64,000 bases of DNA from Bifidobacterium saguinibicoloris (GTDB lineage: Bacteria > Actinomycetota > Actinomycetes > Actinomycetales > Bifidobacteriaceae): contig NZ_JAHBBF010000012.1 in the NCBI RefSeq assembly GCF_019331725.1, positions 31,510-95,509 of the forward strand, given 5' to 3'. Positions 8,366 through 17,657 of this stretch are shown here, one piece after another; position 1 is the stretch's first letter, and the number at the start of each line of letters is the position of its first letter. Made by a program: the position numbers and the translations under genes. The notes below the pieces were generated by a model, which was given only the letters and a program-made list of their open reading frames with translations, was not told the DNA's origin and ran no database searches.

Positions 8366-8470
8366 AAAACCTATCAGTTTTCTGATAAGTATATAGGTTT
8401 TTATGAAGTTCTACCACTTTTTTGGTAGAACTTTTCGTTTTGCGGATTTGAATGCTGTGTTCTGGTAGAA
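8366..8470. promoter_or_regulatory. Spaced inverted repeats upstream of ATPase B (putative operators)
   Basis: Two inverted repeats: AAAACCTAT (8366-8374) / ATAGGTTTT (8393-8401) with an inner ATCAG/CTGAT, and AAGTTCTACCA (8406-8416) / TGGTAGAACTT (8423-8433). Their centres are 36 bp apart. A degenerate third copy of the second site (TTCTGGTAGAA) sits at 8460-8470. All lie 50-155 bp upstream of the ATPase B start on the minus strand, in an AT-rich patch where a promoter would be expected. The second repeat is also terminator-like, but no gene ends here. Confidence 0.7.
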
Positions 8471-8494
8471 ATCGCTTTTTCGTGCGGGCATTGA

Positions 8495-8758
8495 GACGCC
8501 CATCGAGGCACACAACCGAGTCTGCTGGGCATGCTTGGCGTGGATGTCCGCTTCCAGACCATGCACGTGGGTGGGCAATTGTTGCGTGACGCCGTGCTGC
8601 GCTCGCTGAATGCCGCTGAGATCATCGGCGCGCGTGCATTGTTGGTGGAGCCGGCTACGGACAGGTCCGCCGCGTTCTACGAGCACTACGGGTTCCGTCA
8701 TATCGCCGGATCCACGCGCATGTTCACGCCTTTGAACCTTCCCGTGTCGGCGCGGTAG
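8495..8758 (+). pseudogene. Truncated GNAT acetyltransferase (C-terminal remnant)
   Basis: The frame from 8495 to 8758 reads the second half of a GNAT fold: LLGMLGVDVRFQ, GQLLRDAVLRSLNAAEIIGA, then RALLVEPATDRSAAFYEHYGF, the family's C-terminal FY..YGF motif. The pattern resembles TacT/AtaT-like GNAT toxins of type II systems. The N-terminal half is missing: a stop codon (8492-8494) interrupts the frame, the only ATG (8531) is internal to the fold, and the expected acetyl-CoA loop (R/Q-x-x-G-x-G/A) reads QTMHVG, so it is degenerate. No DUF1778-type antitoxin gene is adjacent. Probably a dead toxin remnant between ATPase B and the lysozyme gene. Confidence 0.65.
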
Positions 8759-8932
8759 GCGCGTGTGTGCCGCCGGTCGTTGTCCTGCCGTGTGAACGAT
8801 GCGGGATTGCCCTACCCCCGTGCGAGAATCGGGGGAGTGTTTGGCGCGCGTGGACGTCCGGATGGGGATGTGCGGCGCATGGTCTTGTGCGGTCCGACGC
8901 ATGGTTCGGTGCGCGGTGAAAGGAATGGTGTG

Positions 8933-11900
8933 ATGGCGAAGAGGATGACGGGTGCGATCGCGTTCGCCGCGTCGGTGGCGTTGGCCGCGGGGGTGTGCGT
9001 GGCGCCGGCGTCCGCGTTGGAGGATATGGCGTTGGGCGGCGTGACGAATGCGACGACGGGTATGACGTCCGATGCGTCCGCTTCCGCTTCCGCGGGCTCC
9101 CATGCGTCCGGTTCCGGCTTGTCCGCGTTCGCGGCCCAGCCGGTCGCCGCGTCCGATGCAACCGCGGCCGACGCGATGCCGGATAATCCCGACGCCGCGC
9201 TTCCGGACAAGGTCGCGTCCGATATCGCGGACGACGACACCGTGGTGTCGGAGTCGCACGCGTTGACCGACGATGGCGAGTTGAAGGACATCGAGACCGG
9301 CGAGACGGTGACCGACCCGCAGTTGGTGGGTACGTCCGGCGAGCAGCCGGATCCGTTGGCGAAGACCGACGGCGCGTCGTTCATTCCGGTCGACGCCGCG
9401 GAGGTGAAGGACAAGGTCGCCGCGAACGGCGGCGACGTGGAGGGCGATGCGTCCGCGTCCGGCAAGTCAGGTTCCGATTCGTCTGCGTCCGGCGAGTCCG
9501 CCTCGTCCGACGGGTCCGCCGATACGTCACGTGAGTCCGACGGTGCGTCCGATTCGTCCGACAAGTACGACGCCGCCGCGTCCGTCGCGCCGACCCGCGC
9601 CTCCGACGCTGCCCGCGTGACGGCGGCCGCGCTGCAGAACAACGAGTACGGCGCGTACTGGGGTTCGTACAACGGCACGCCCGCGTTCTTCAGCAAGGGC
9701 GGCACCCTGTTCGTCCAGCAGGCGAAGGGCGTGGTGGACGTGTCCGAATGGCAGGGCGACATCGACTGGCAGAAGGCGAAGAACGCCGGCGTGGAGGGCG
9801 CGATCATCCGCATCGGCTACGGCTGGGGCAACGGGCTCGACAAGAAGGCGCAACGCAACATCAACGAGTGCAAGCGTCTCGGCATCCCGTTCGGCGTCTA
9901 CCTGTACTCGTACGCGTACGACGCGTCCACGGGCGCCAAGGAGGGTGCGAACGTGGCGAGCCTGCTCAAGCAGGCGGGCGTGAACCCGGGTGACATGTCG
10001 TATCCCGTGTACTACGACCTGGAGGCGTGGTCGTGGACCGGACACGCGCACCCCACCAATCCGAGCGTGTACGAGGGCATCGTGAACGCGTGGTACACGC
10101 AGATGCGGAACGTCGGCTACACGAACCTGAGCGTCTACTCGTACACCAGCTACCTGGCCAACGAGCTCAACAGCTCCAGCATCCATGCGAAGACCCGCTG
10201 GGTGGCCCAGTACGGTGCCAGGATGCAGTACACGGCGTGGCCGTCCAACGACCGCGGCTGGCAGTACACCAGCTCCGGCACCATCAACGGCATCAGCGGC
10301 AAGGTCGACCTCAACGCGTTCGGATACAAGACGTACCAGGCCGCCACGGACGTGCGCACACTGGAATCGATCACCGTGCCGAACGGCACGTACTACATCA
10401 ACTCCGCCAAGAGGAACTCGGCGGGCGTCGACATCGCGGGCGGCAACACCGCGAACGGCGTGAAGACGCAGCTGTACGATGCCAACAGGACCAAAGCGCA
10501 GCAGTTCACGTTCACGAAGCAGCCGGACGGCAGCTACGTCATCAAGAACGTCGGTTCCGGCAGGGTGCTCGACGTCTCGGGCGGCAACGCCGGCAACAAC
10601 GCGACCGTCCAACAGTACGACGCGAACGGCAGCGCGGCCCAACGTTGGTTCATCCGCGACTCCGGTGCCGGCTGGTACCTGCAGTCCGCGCTCGGCAACT
10701 GGGTGCTCGACATCGCCGGCGGCAACACCGCGAACGGCACCACGGTGGCCTTGTACGAGCCGAACGGCTCCGACGCGCAGAAGTTCTCGCTCGCATCCGT
10801 CTCCGCTTCGACGCGCGTGCCCACGGGCACGTCCGTCCGGTTGCGTTCCGTGAAGAACACGACGTACGTCATCGACATGACCGGTGCTTCCACGGCGAAC
10901 AACGCGAAGGCGCAGCTGTACGCGTGGAACGGTTCCGCCGCACAGATCTACCGGTTCAAGGAGATCGGCAACGGCGTGTACGAGATCGCGAACGCGAACT
11001 CCGGCAAGGCGTTGGAGACCGCGGGCGGCCGCACCGGCAGCTCGGTGGCCATCCAGCAGTACACGTCCAACGGCACGGCGGCGCAACGCTGGTCCGTGGT
11101 CGACGTCGACGGCAAGCTCACGTTCCTCAGCGCGAAGTCCGCGAAGGCCATCGACATTCCGGGCGGAACCGTCGCCTCCCAGGCGAAACTCCAGACGTAC
11201 ACGTACAACGGCACCGTCGCCCAGCAGTGGCTGCTGGACAGGCAGCAGACGCCGCGCGAGCGCCTCGACGCGGCCGCCGCCGCGAACAAGGGCGTCCTTG
11301 CGGATGGTACGTACAAAGTCGCGTCGGCCGCGAAGAACAGCATGGTGCTGGATGTTTCGGGCGGCAGCGCGGCGAACTACGCGAACGTGCAGTTGTACGC
11401 GGACAACGCCACGGATGCGCAGCGCTGGGTGGTCTCGCATGACGCGAAGGGCTATGTGACGTTGAAGAATGCGAAATCCGGCAAGGTGTTGGACGTTTCG
11501 GGCGGCAGCACGGCGAGCGGCGCGAACGTGCAGCAGTTCGCGTCGAACGGCACCTGGGCGCAGAAGTGGATCGCCGTCAAGAACAACGACGGCACGGTGA
11601 CGCTGCGGTCCGCCGCGGTGGACGGCATCGTGCTGGACGTCGCCGGCGGTTCCACCGCGAACGGCGCCAACGTGCAGCAGTATGCCCCGAACGGCACGAA
11701 GGCGCAGCGGTGGACGTTCACCGCGGCCAAGACGCTGCGCGGCAGGTTGGACGAGTCGGCTGCGAAGAACCGGTCCGTGCTGGCGGATGGTGCGACCTAC
11801 GTGTTCGCGGCGAAGGCGAGGACGAGCCGTGCACTGGATGTGTCCGGTGGTTCCACGGCGAACTATGCGAATGTGCAAATCTATGCCGCGAACGGTACGG

Positions 11901-12217
11901 CCGCGCAGAAGTGGCGCGTCTCGCATGATGCGAAGGGCTATGTGACGTTGAAGAACGTGAAGTCCGGCAAGGTGTTGGATGTTTCGGGCGGCAGCACGGC
12001 GAATGGCGCGAATATCCAGCAGTTCGCGTCGAACGGCACGTGGGCGCAGAAGTGGATCGCGGTGAGGAACGCGAACGGCAGCGTGACGTTGCGTTCTGCC
12101 GCCGCGGAGAACATGGTGGTCGATGTCGCGGGCGGTTCCACCGCGAGTGGTGCGAACGTGCAGCTGTACGCCGCGAACGGCACCGCCGCCCAGCAGTGGG
12201 TTGCTCAGCGGAAGTAG
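8933..12217 (+). CDS. Secreted GH25 lysozyme with C-terminal ricin-type lectin repeats
   Basis: A 1094-residue exported peptidoglycan hydrolase. Residues 1-31 are a signal peptide (MAKRMTGAIAFAASVALAAG, cleavage near APASA-LE). Residues 32-260 are Ser/Ala/Asp-rich and disordered. The GH25 muramidase domain spans about 266-466: GVVDVSEWQGDIDW with the first catalytic Asp (about 269), and YPVYYDLEAW with the Asp-x-Glu pair (about 362/364). From about residue 485 to the end run ricin-type beta-trefoil repeats (LDVSGGS..N.ANVQ.....AQ.W), in roughly three trefoils joined by RL(D/E)..AA.NK linkers. It would cleave MurNAc-GlcNAc bonds in the wall, the repeats binding glycans. I chose ATG 8933 (GAAAGGA upstream) rather than the longer frame because the signal peptide starts there. 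The repeats are close to those of the amidase at 14234. Confidence 0.92.
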   Translation: MAKRMTGAIAFAASVALAAGVCVAPASALEDMALGGVTNATTGMTSDASASASAGSHASGSGLSAFAAQPVAASDATAADAMPDNPDAALPDKVASDIADDDTVVSESHALTDDGELKDIETGETVTDPQLVGTSGEQPDPLAKTDGASFIPVDAAEVKDKVAANGGDVEGDASASGKSGSDSSASGESASSDGSADTSRESDGASDSSDKYDAAASVAPTRASDAARVTAAALQNNEYGAYWGSYNGTPAFFSKGGTLFVQQAKGVVDVSEWQGDIDWQKAKNAGVEGAIIRIGYGWGNGLDKKAQRNINECKRLGIPFGVYLYSYAYDASTGAKEGANVASLLKQAGVNPGDMSYPVYYDLEAWSWTGHAHPTNPSVYEGIVNAWYTQMRNVGYTNLSVYSYTSYLANELNSSSIHAKTRWVAQYGARMQYTAWPSNDRGWQYTSSGTINGISGKVDLNAFGYKTYQAATDVRTLESITVPNGTYYINSAKRNSAGVDIAGGNTANGVKTQLYDANRTKAQQFTFTKQPDGSYVIKNVGSGRVLDVSGGNAGNNATVQQYDANGSAAQRWFIRDSGAGWYLQSALGNWVLDIAGGNTANGTTVALYEPNGSDAQKFSLASVSASTRVPTGTSVRLRSVKNTTYVIDMTGASTANNAKAQLYAWNGSAAQIYRFKEIGNGVYEIANANSGKALETAGGRTGSSVAIQQYTSNGTAAQRWSVVDVDGKLTFLSAKSAKAIDIPGGTVASQAKLQTYTYNGTVAQQWLLDRQQTPRERLDAAAAANKGVLADGTYKVASAAKNSMVLDVSGGSAANYANVQLYADNATDAQRWVVSHDAKGYVTLKNAKSGKVLDVSGGSTASGANVQQFASNGTWAQKWIAVKNNDGTVTLRSAAVDGIVLDVAGGSTANGANVQQYAPNGTKAQRWTFTAAKTLRGRLDESAAKNRSVLADGATYVFAAKARTSRALDVSGGSTANYANVQIYAANGTAAQKWRVSHDAKGYVTLKNVKSGKVLDVSGGSTANGANIQQFASNGTWAQKWIAVRNANGSVTLRSAAAENMVVDVAGGSTASGANVQLYAANGTAAQQWVAQRK

Positions 12218-12268
12218 GCCGCGGTGCGGTAGGTGCTGTGAACGGCTGCTGATTTATCGGCGGGATTG

Positions 12269-12296
12269 GCGGGTGGCTTCTTTAGAAGCCGCCCGC
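12269..12296. terminator. Bidirectional terminator between lysozyme and PIN genes
   Basis: Stem GCGGGTGGCTTC / GAAGCCGCCCGC (one G-T pair) around TTTA, followed by TTTG on the plus strand. It overlaps the last codons of the convergent PIN-domain gene, so it probably ends transcription from both sides. Confidence 0.75.
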
Positions 12297-12845
12297 TTTG
12301 TTCATGGACGTGAACAGGTCGATGCATTGCACACCGAACATGTTCGCGACTGTGGGAATCTTCAGGTGTTTCCACGGACGGTCGTTCATGTTTTGGGACT
12401 TCTCGAACGTGATGATGGTTGATTGGAACTGACTGGCCGCTCCAATCAACCATGGGTCCGCAATGCTGATGTTATCCCAGTCCCGAATCGCTTTGGGTTG
12501 GTAGCCGCTGGAAGGTAGGCCGATTGCTTGTATGACGTGGTGGAATCCGGTGACGATGCGGACATCGTTCTCCGTGGCAATGACGTATGGTGTGATGGAG
12601 TCCAGCCAGATATCCAATTGGTCGGAATCGCGCCCTCCGTATGTTTCGTCGCGCACCTTATCCAGCACTCCGACGGCTCCTTGCTCCACCAACGTCTTCA
12701 GTTGATTCCAGAAAGGCTGAGACAGCTTGAAATCCGGTGCGTAGTACGTGTTGTACGGCTTGATGAGACAGTTGGTGTCGATGAGATACTTTGGCGCGAC
12801 GTCCGAGAACAGTGATGCCTGCGTAGATCCGTTGGTTGTACTCAT
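12282..12845 (-). CDS. PIN-domain (DUF4411-type) putative RNase toxin
   Basis: A 187-residue protein with the PIN hallmark YLIDTNCLIKPYN (first catalytic Asp about residue 22), mid-domain acidic VLDKVRDETYGG, and the later NISIADPWLIGAA cluster. This is the DUF4411 branch, usually paired with an XRE-type regulator carrying a COG2856 (ImmA/IrrE) domain. PIN toxins cut RNA in the cytosol. Its ATG overlaps the stop codon of the upstream partner (ATGA, 4 nt), so the two are translationally coupled. Base composition is lower in GC than the flanking hydrolase genes, suggesting acquisition. It was probably inserted between the two lectin-tailed hydrolase genes. Confidence 0.8.
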   Translation of the reverse strand: MSTTNGSTQASLFSDVAPKYLIDTNCLIKPYNTYYAPDFKLSQPFWNQLKTLVEQGAVGVLDKVRDETYGGRDSDQLDIWLDSITPYVIATENDVRIVTGFHHVIQAIGLPSSGYQPKAIRDWDNISIADPWLIGAASQFQSTIITFEKSQNMNDRPWKHLKIPTVANMFGVQCIDLFTSMNKAGGF

Positions 12846-14011
12846 AGCCCTGCCCTCTTCAGCAGTTCAGGGAAGGTCCGTCGGTTCGTGCCGGTAAGTC
12901 GGTATGCCTCGACGTAGGAGGTACGTCCTTCCGCGACGGAGGCCACGAGATGGTCCAACAGGCGATTATCGAATCGGCTGAGTTTGGTGTTGTAGTAATT
13001 GCCTCCAGGGGAAGACGTCGCGGTCTGTCGTGTAGCCCAGCGTTGTGCGGCATCGGTGATGCGTTCGTATTCCGTCTGGCTGATGGAACCGCTGTTGAGC
13101 GCACGGAGCGCGATGCTGGTCCAAGATGCGGGGAATATCTCGTGCATCTTTTCGATGCGCTGCTCAACGGGCACCCCGCTGTGAGTGACCCGATGCCATT
13201 CGGCTGTGAATTCCTTGGTTGGCATCAGTATTTCCGCGGCGACCGCATTGCAGGCCTGCTCAAGACCGCTGGTGGCACGAGGTGGTGTGCCGTCGTTGAA
13301 CAGTTCATCCTGCCCCAGCCACAGGTGGGCGAATTCGTGTACCAGGGAGAACAGCCGTGCGGTCTCCGGTTCGTCCGCGCGATTGATGAATATCAGCGGC
13401 GCGTATTCGTCGACAAGAGCGAAGGCCCGGAACTCTTCGGGGTTGAGTTTTCTGTGGGTGTTGTTTCCCACCACTCCGTTCATCATGACGATGATTTGCG
13501 TCTGAGCCGCGCATTCACGAAGGAGCGTGAATGCTTCCTCCGCTTTGCGCGTTCCCAGCTGTGTGTACCAGGTCTTTTCGATTCCCAGTGTCTTGCGAAT
13601 GGAATCGGCTATGCGAACCACACCAGACTTCACGGTCATGGACCCGATGAATGGCAACGGTTCGCCGCCGTTGTCGATTTGATCCTGTCTGGCCCAGTCC
13701 TGGATTCTGGACATGTCGGCGACCGTATCCACAAGGTCGCGGGACGGCGTCTTCAATGGTCCGTTGCCGATGGTGCGGTGCTCGAATATCGCCGGGGTGT
13801 CGTCTATGGGCTGCGTGAGGAAGAAGTAGCTGAAGGGGATGTGCAGTTTGCGGCTTACCTCGTTGATGTCCCTGATGTTCGGCTGACGTTCCCCGGATTT
13901 CCACTGCTGGACGATGCGTCTTTGCGGATCGTCGTGATGATCGGCGGGACTTATGCGCAGCACCCAGTCCAGCACTTCGGGGGCGAGGCTCACGTCCACG
14001 GTTGCAGTCAT
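12842..14011 (-). CDS. XRE-HTH/ImmA-IrrE metallopeptidase-like regulator (probable antitoxin)
   Basis: A 389-residue protein. Residues 10-60 form an XRE-like helix-turn-helix (VQQWKSGERQPNIRDINEVS followed by RKLHIPFSYFFL). The central part carries the zinc-peptidase motif SLVHEFAHLWLG (HExxH, about residue 225), with a likely third ligand in the following EQACNAVAAEILMP. The C-terminal region after about 300 is family-specific. Such COG2856 fusions act as antitoxin and autorepressor for the DUF4411 PIN protein encoded directly downstream. The start has a good AAAGGAG site. Lower GC than neighbours suggests transfer. The antitoxin role is inferred from gene order and family pairing. Confidence 0.82.
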   Translation of the reverse strand: MTATVDVSLAPEVLDWVLRISPADHHDDPQRRIVQQWKSGERQPNIRDINEVSRKLHIPFSYFFLTQPIDDTPAIFEHRTIGNGPLKTPSRDLVDTVADMSRIQDWARQDQIDNGGEPLPFIGSMTVKSGVVRIADSIRKTLGIEKTWYTQLGTRKAEEAFTLLRECAAQTQIIVMMNGVVGNNTHRKLNPEEFRAFALVDEYAPLIFINRADEPETARLFSLVHEFAHLWLGQDELFNDGTPPRATSGLEQACNAVAAEILMPTKEFTAEWHRVTHSGVPVEQRIEKMHEIFPASWTSIALRALNSGSISQTEYERITDAAQRWATRQTATSSPGGNYYNTKLSRFDNRLLDHLVASVAEGRTSYVEAYRLTGTNRRTFPELLKRAGL

Positions 14012-14233
14012 GCGAGCATCTCCTTTCCTGATGCGACGACAAGGGGTGAATTACTTCCGATTGTACGGGGTTTGGCTGGGAATGCGTCTGCGACGTCGCA
14101 AAGTCGCGGGCGCGGAAATAGCTGTCGGCCCGCGGCGTTGTAGGTTTCCGTCGATACGATGGAACGGTGCGGCCCGCCGATGGCGTGTGCGGGCGAGGGA
14201 ATCGTGAAGTCGGAAGACGGGAGAGACGTCGTC

Positions 14234-17200
14234 ATGCGTGGGAATCCGTGGAAGATGGGGGTGGGCGCGCTCGCCGCGCTCGCGATGATGGTGCCGGCGG
14301 CGCCGGCCATGGCCGACGGGGCGTCGGCGTCCGATGCGGCGCGTATGGCCGTGCGTGCGGCGTCCGTCGCGTCAGGTGCGGTGTCCGGTGCCGTGACGCC
14401 GGCGGCCGACAAGGTCGCGGACACGTCCGCCGACGGCGTGACGAAGGTCGCGAAGACGCACACGCCGAAGACGGCGGAGGAGGCGTTCACGCCGGAATCG
14501 GCCGCCGACGGCGGTTCCGACGGCGTCAAGCCGTATTCGTTGGACGAGGACGACGGCACGCAGCCGCAGCCTGGCGAGGCCGTGATGGCGCAGGCCGACG
14601 TGTCCGGTCTGGCCACGGTGGGCGTCACGTGGACGCAGCAGGACATGACCGACGCGGACGAGGCGCCCACGTACGAACTGCGGTATCTCACCGACGGCAC
14701 GTGGAGCGACTGGGTGGAGCTGCCCAGCGTGGACGAGGATTCCGGCACGATAGGCGTGAGCCCGTCCTACTACGTGGGTGCGGCCACGAAGGCGGAGGCG
14801 AGGCTCACGCCGAAGAGCGGCCAGACCATCACCGAGGCGAAGCTCGTCGTCATCGACTCCGGCTATTCCGCGGCGGGCGACGCGGAAGGCGGCGCCTACG
14901 TCGAACGGGACGGTGGCGTCACGGACGGCGGCGACGCGAATAGCGGCGACGTGGACGCGTCGGATGCCACGACGGCCACTGCGTCGGCTGCGACAACGCG
15001 GACCGCGACGGCCGGCACGACGGCCACCACGAAGGCCACGGTGACGAACGCCGCGGCCGTCACCGCGACCGGCACGATCCACACGCGCGAGGAATGGTGG
15101 GTCAACGGCAACCCGGCGATGACGTGGAAGCCGGACCGCAGCGGCCATTGGAAGGGCGCGATCGTGCACCACACGGTGGACCGCAACAACTACACGCAGG
15201 CCGAGGTGCCGGCCATGATCAACGGCATCTACCTGTACCACAACGTGCACAACGGGTGGGGCGACATCGGCTACCAGCTCATCGTGGACCGGTTCGGCGG
15301 CATCTGGGAGGGCCGCGACGAAGGCGTGGCCAACCAGATCGTGCCCGCCAGCCAGGTGGTCGGAGCGCAATCCGTGGGCTTCAACTACGACACGTTCGGC
15401 GTCTCCATGCTCGGCAGCTACCATCTCAGCGTGGCGCCCACGGACGCGCAAGTCAACTCCGTGGCTGCGGCCATCGCATGGGAGTTCGACGCGCTCGGCA
15501 TCACCGACCCGTACGGCACGTTCCAATACAAGGGCACGCAGGCGCGCATCACCGGCCACGGCGACCAGTCGCATTGGGCCGGCGGCAGCCTCAACCGCAC
15601 CCAGTGCCCCGGCCAGCAGGTGTGGAACCGCATGGGGGAGATTCGGGACAAGGTGAGCGGATACCTGCAAAACGTTTCGAAGATGCCGAAGGTGAGTCTT
15701 GCGGACGGCGACTACTACATCAACGCGGTGGCGAAGGACTCCTCCGGCGTGGAGATCGCCGAAGGCGCCACGGATGACGGCGCCGTCACGCAGTTGAACA
15801 AGGCGACCGGCGGCGAGAACCAACGGTTCACGTTCACGAAGCAGCAGGACGGCAGCTACGAGATCAAGAACGTGGCCACAGGCAAGGTGCTGGATGTGGA
15901 GAACGGCGTAGGCGCCAGCCAGGCCACGGTCCGCCAGTGGACGGCGAACGGCAGCACGGCCCAGCATTGGTTCGTGCGCGACTCCGGCACCGGGTACTAT
16001 CTGCAGTCCGCGTTGGGCGAGTATGTGCTCGACCTGTCCGGCGGGTCCACCGCCGACGGCACGAAGGTGTGGCTGTATGCGCCGAACAACAGTGCGGCGC
16101 AGAAGTTCGGCTTGGCGTCCGTGGATGCGGACGTGCCCGCCGGCAAGACCGTGCGCATCGTCTCCGCGGCCGACAAGACCAAGGTGGTGGATATTGCCGG
16201 CGGTTCCACTGCCGACAAGGCCGGCGTGCAGCTGTACGGCTGGAATGGTTCCGACGCGCAGCTGTACCGGTTCAAGGCCGTGGGCAACGGTGTGTATGAG
16301 ATCGCCAATGCGAAGTCCGGCAAGGTGATCGAGGCCGCCGGTGGCGGCACCACGAACGGCACGCCGTTGCAGCAGTATGCGTCCAACGGTACGGCGGCAC
16401 AGCATTGGATGGCACGTACGGCCGGCTCCGACGCCGTGCTCACGTTCTTCAATGTCAAGTCCGCGAAGGCCATGGATATCTCGGGCGGCAACACGGCCAG
16501 CGGCACGCGCCTGCAGGTGTACACCGGCAACGGCACGAAGGCGCAGCAGTGGACGTTGGATCAGCGTCAGACGTTGCGTGAACGTCTTGATTCGCTGGCT
16601 GCGACGAACAAGGATGTGGTTGCAGATGGTACGTACCGGGTGTCCTCGGCCGCGAAGAACAGCATGGTGCTGGATGTTTCGGGCGGGAGCACGGCGAACT
16701 ATGCGAACGTGCAGTTGTACGGGTGGAACGGCACCGACGCGCAGATCTGGCGCGTTTCGCATGACGGAAAGGGCTATGTGACGCTCACGAACGCGAAGTC
16801 CGGCAAGGTGCTGGACGTTTCGGGAGGCAGCACAGCGGACTATGCGAACGTGCAGCAGTTCGCGGGCAATGGCACGTGGGCGCAGAAGTGGATCGCGGTC
16901 AAGAACGGTGACGGCACGGTGACCCTGCGGTCCGCTGCGGTCGAAGGTCCGGTGGTCGACGTGTCCGGCGGTTCCACGGCGAATGGTGCGAACGTGCAGA
17001 TCTTCGCCTCGAACGGTACGAAGGCGCAGCGGTGGACGTTCACCGAGGCCAAGACGTTGCGGACCCGTCTCGATGAGTCGGCAGCGAAGAACAAGTCGGT
17101 GCTGACGGACGGTGGCACGGTCACGTTCGCGTCCAAGGCGAACACGTCCAAGGTGATGGATGTGAGCGGAGGCTCGCGCGATTCCGGTGCGAATGTGCAG

Positions 17201-17533
17201 ATCTTCGCGTCGAACGGCACGGCCGCGCAGAAGTGGCGCGTCTCGCATGACAAAGCCGGCTATGTGACGCTCACGAACGTAGGATCCGGCAAGGTACTGG
17301 ATGTTGCTGGCGGTTCCACGGCGAATGGTGCGAACATCCAGCAGTTCGCGTCGAACGGCACGTGGGCGCAGAAGTGGATTGCGGTCAAGAATGCGAACGG
17401 CAGCGTGACCCTGCGTTCGGCCGCCGCGGAGAACATGGTGGCGGATGTGGCCGGCGGTTCCACGTCTAATGGTGCGAACGTGCAGCTGTATGCCGCGAAC
17501 GGCACCGCTGCTCAGCAGTGGGTGGTGAAGTAG
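14234..17533 (+). CDS. Secreted N-acetylmuramoyl-L-alanine amidase (PGRP/Amidase_2) with ricin-type lectin repeats
   Basis: A 1099-residue exported enzyme. Signal peptide MRGNPWKMGVGALAALAMMV ends near APAMA-DG. Residues 110-200 hold a small beta domain (VSGLATVGVTWTQQD ... TPKSGQTITEAKLVVIDSGY). Then comes a Thr/Ala-rich linker and the peptidoglycan-recognition amidase domain, about 282-478: first zinc His in AIVHHTVD (about 312), DIGYQLIVDRFGGIWEGRDEG, and the distal His and Cys ligands in GHGDQSH...TQCPGQQ. It would cut the MurNAc-L-Ala bond. The C-terminal 600 residues are ricin-type beta-trefoil repeats. Start 14234 is chosen for the signal peptide; GTG 14204, with GAGGGA upstream, is an alternative adding ten residues. 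The last ~950 bp nearly duplicate the lysozyme's tail. Confidence 0.9.
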   Translation: MRGNPWKMGVGALAALAMMVPAAPAMADGASASDAARMAVRAASVASGAVSGAVTPAADKVADTSADGVTKVAKTHTPKTAEEAFTPESAADGGSDGVKPYSLDEDDGTQPQPGEAVMAQADVSGLATVGVTWTQQDMTDADEAPTYELRYLTDGTWSDWVELPSVDEDSGTIGVSPSYYVGAATKAEARLTPKSGQTITEAKLVVIDSGYSAAGDAEGGAYVERDGGVTDGGDANSGDVDASDATTATASAATTRTATAGTTATTKATVTNAAAVTATGTIHTREEWWVNGNPAMTWKPDRSGHWKGAIVHHTVDRNNYTQAEVPAMINGIYLYHNVHNGWGDIGYQLIVDRFGGIWEGRDEGVANQIVPASQVVGAQSVGFNYDTFGVSMLGSYHLSVAPTDAQVNSVAAAIAWEFDALGITDPYGTFQYKGTQARITGHGDQSHWAGGSLNRTQCPGQQVWNRMGEIRDKVSGYLQNVSKMPKVSLADGDYYINAVAKDSSGVEIAEGATDDGAVTQLNKATGGENQRFTFTKQQDGSYEIKNVATGKVLDVENGVGASQATVRQWTANGSTAQHWFVRDSGTGYYLQSALGEYVLDLSGGSTADGTKVWLYAPNNSAAQKFGLASVDADVPAGKTVRIVSAADKTKVVDIAGGSTADKAGVQLYGWNGSDAQLYRFKAVGNGVYEIANAKSGKVIEAAGGGTTNGTPLQQYASNGTAAQHWMARTAGSDAVLTFFNVKSAKAMDISGGNTASGTRLQVYTGNGTKAQQWTLDQRQTLRERLDSLAATNKDVVADGTYRVSSAAKNSMVLDVSGGSTANYANVQLYGWNGTDAQIWRVSHDGKGYVTLTNAKSGKVLDVSGGSTADYANVQQFAGNGTWAQKWIAVKNGDGTVTLRSAAVEGPVVDVSGGSTANGANVQIFASNGTKAQRWTFTEAKTLRTRLDESAAKNKSVLTDGGTVTFASKANTSKVMDVSGGSRDSGANVQIFASNGTAAQKWRVSHDKAGYVTLTNVGSGKVLDVAGGSTANGANIQQFASNGTWAQKWIAVKNANGSVTLRSAAAENMVADVAGGSTSNGANVQLYAANGTAAQQWVVK

Positions 17534-17607
17534 CGCGGTAAAAGCCATGGACGTCGGCATGCGGTGGCGCGGTAAGAACCGGGGCGCCGGCTGACCGGCC
17601 ATGCGAA

Positions 17608-17640
17608 GGGCCCTGACGGGTATCACATCCGTCAGGGCCC
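17608..17640. terminator. Bidirectional terminator between convergent genes
   Basis: Perfect 12-bp stem GGGCCCTGACGG / CCGTCAGGGCCC with a 9-nt loop, between the stops of the amidase (17533) and the minus-strand hydrolase (17658). There is no U-tract on either side. Confidence 0.85.
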
Positions 17641-17657
17641 AACTATTGAATCCGCCG

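Noticed and set aside
8406..8433. Hairpin read as a terminator.
   Set aside because: No gene ends on either side of it; it lies upstream of ATPase B together with other inverted sites, so it is better explained as an operator.
9527..11926. Very long antisense open frame opposite the lysozyme lectin repeats (and similar frames at 14372-17626, 24324-26630, 59148-61964).
   Set aside because: High-GC shadow frames: Arg/His/Val-rich, mirror the repeats of the sense gene, and have no ribosome-binding sites or family motifs.
12282..14011. Integrated mobile element carrying the PIN/ImmA pair.
   Set aside because: No integrase, transposase or terminal inverted repeats are visible around it; lower GC suggests transfer but not the mechanism.
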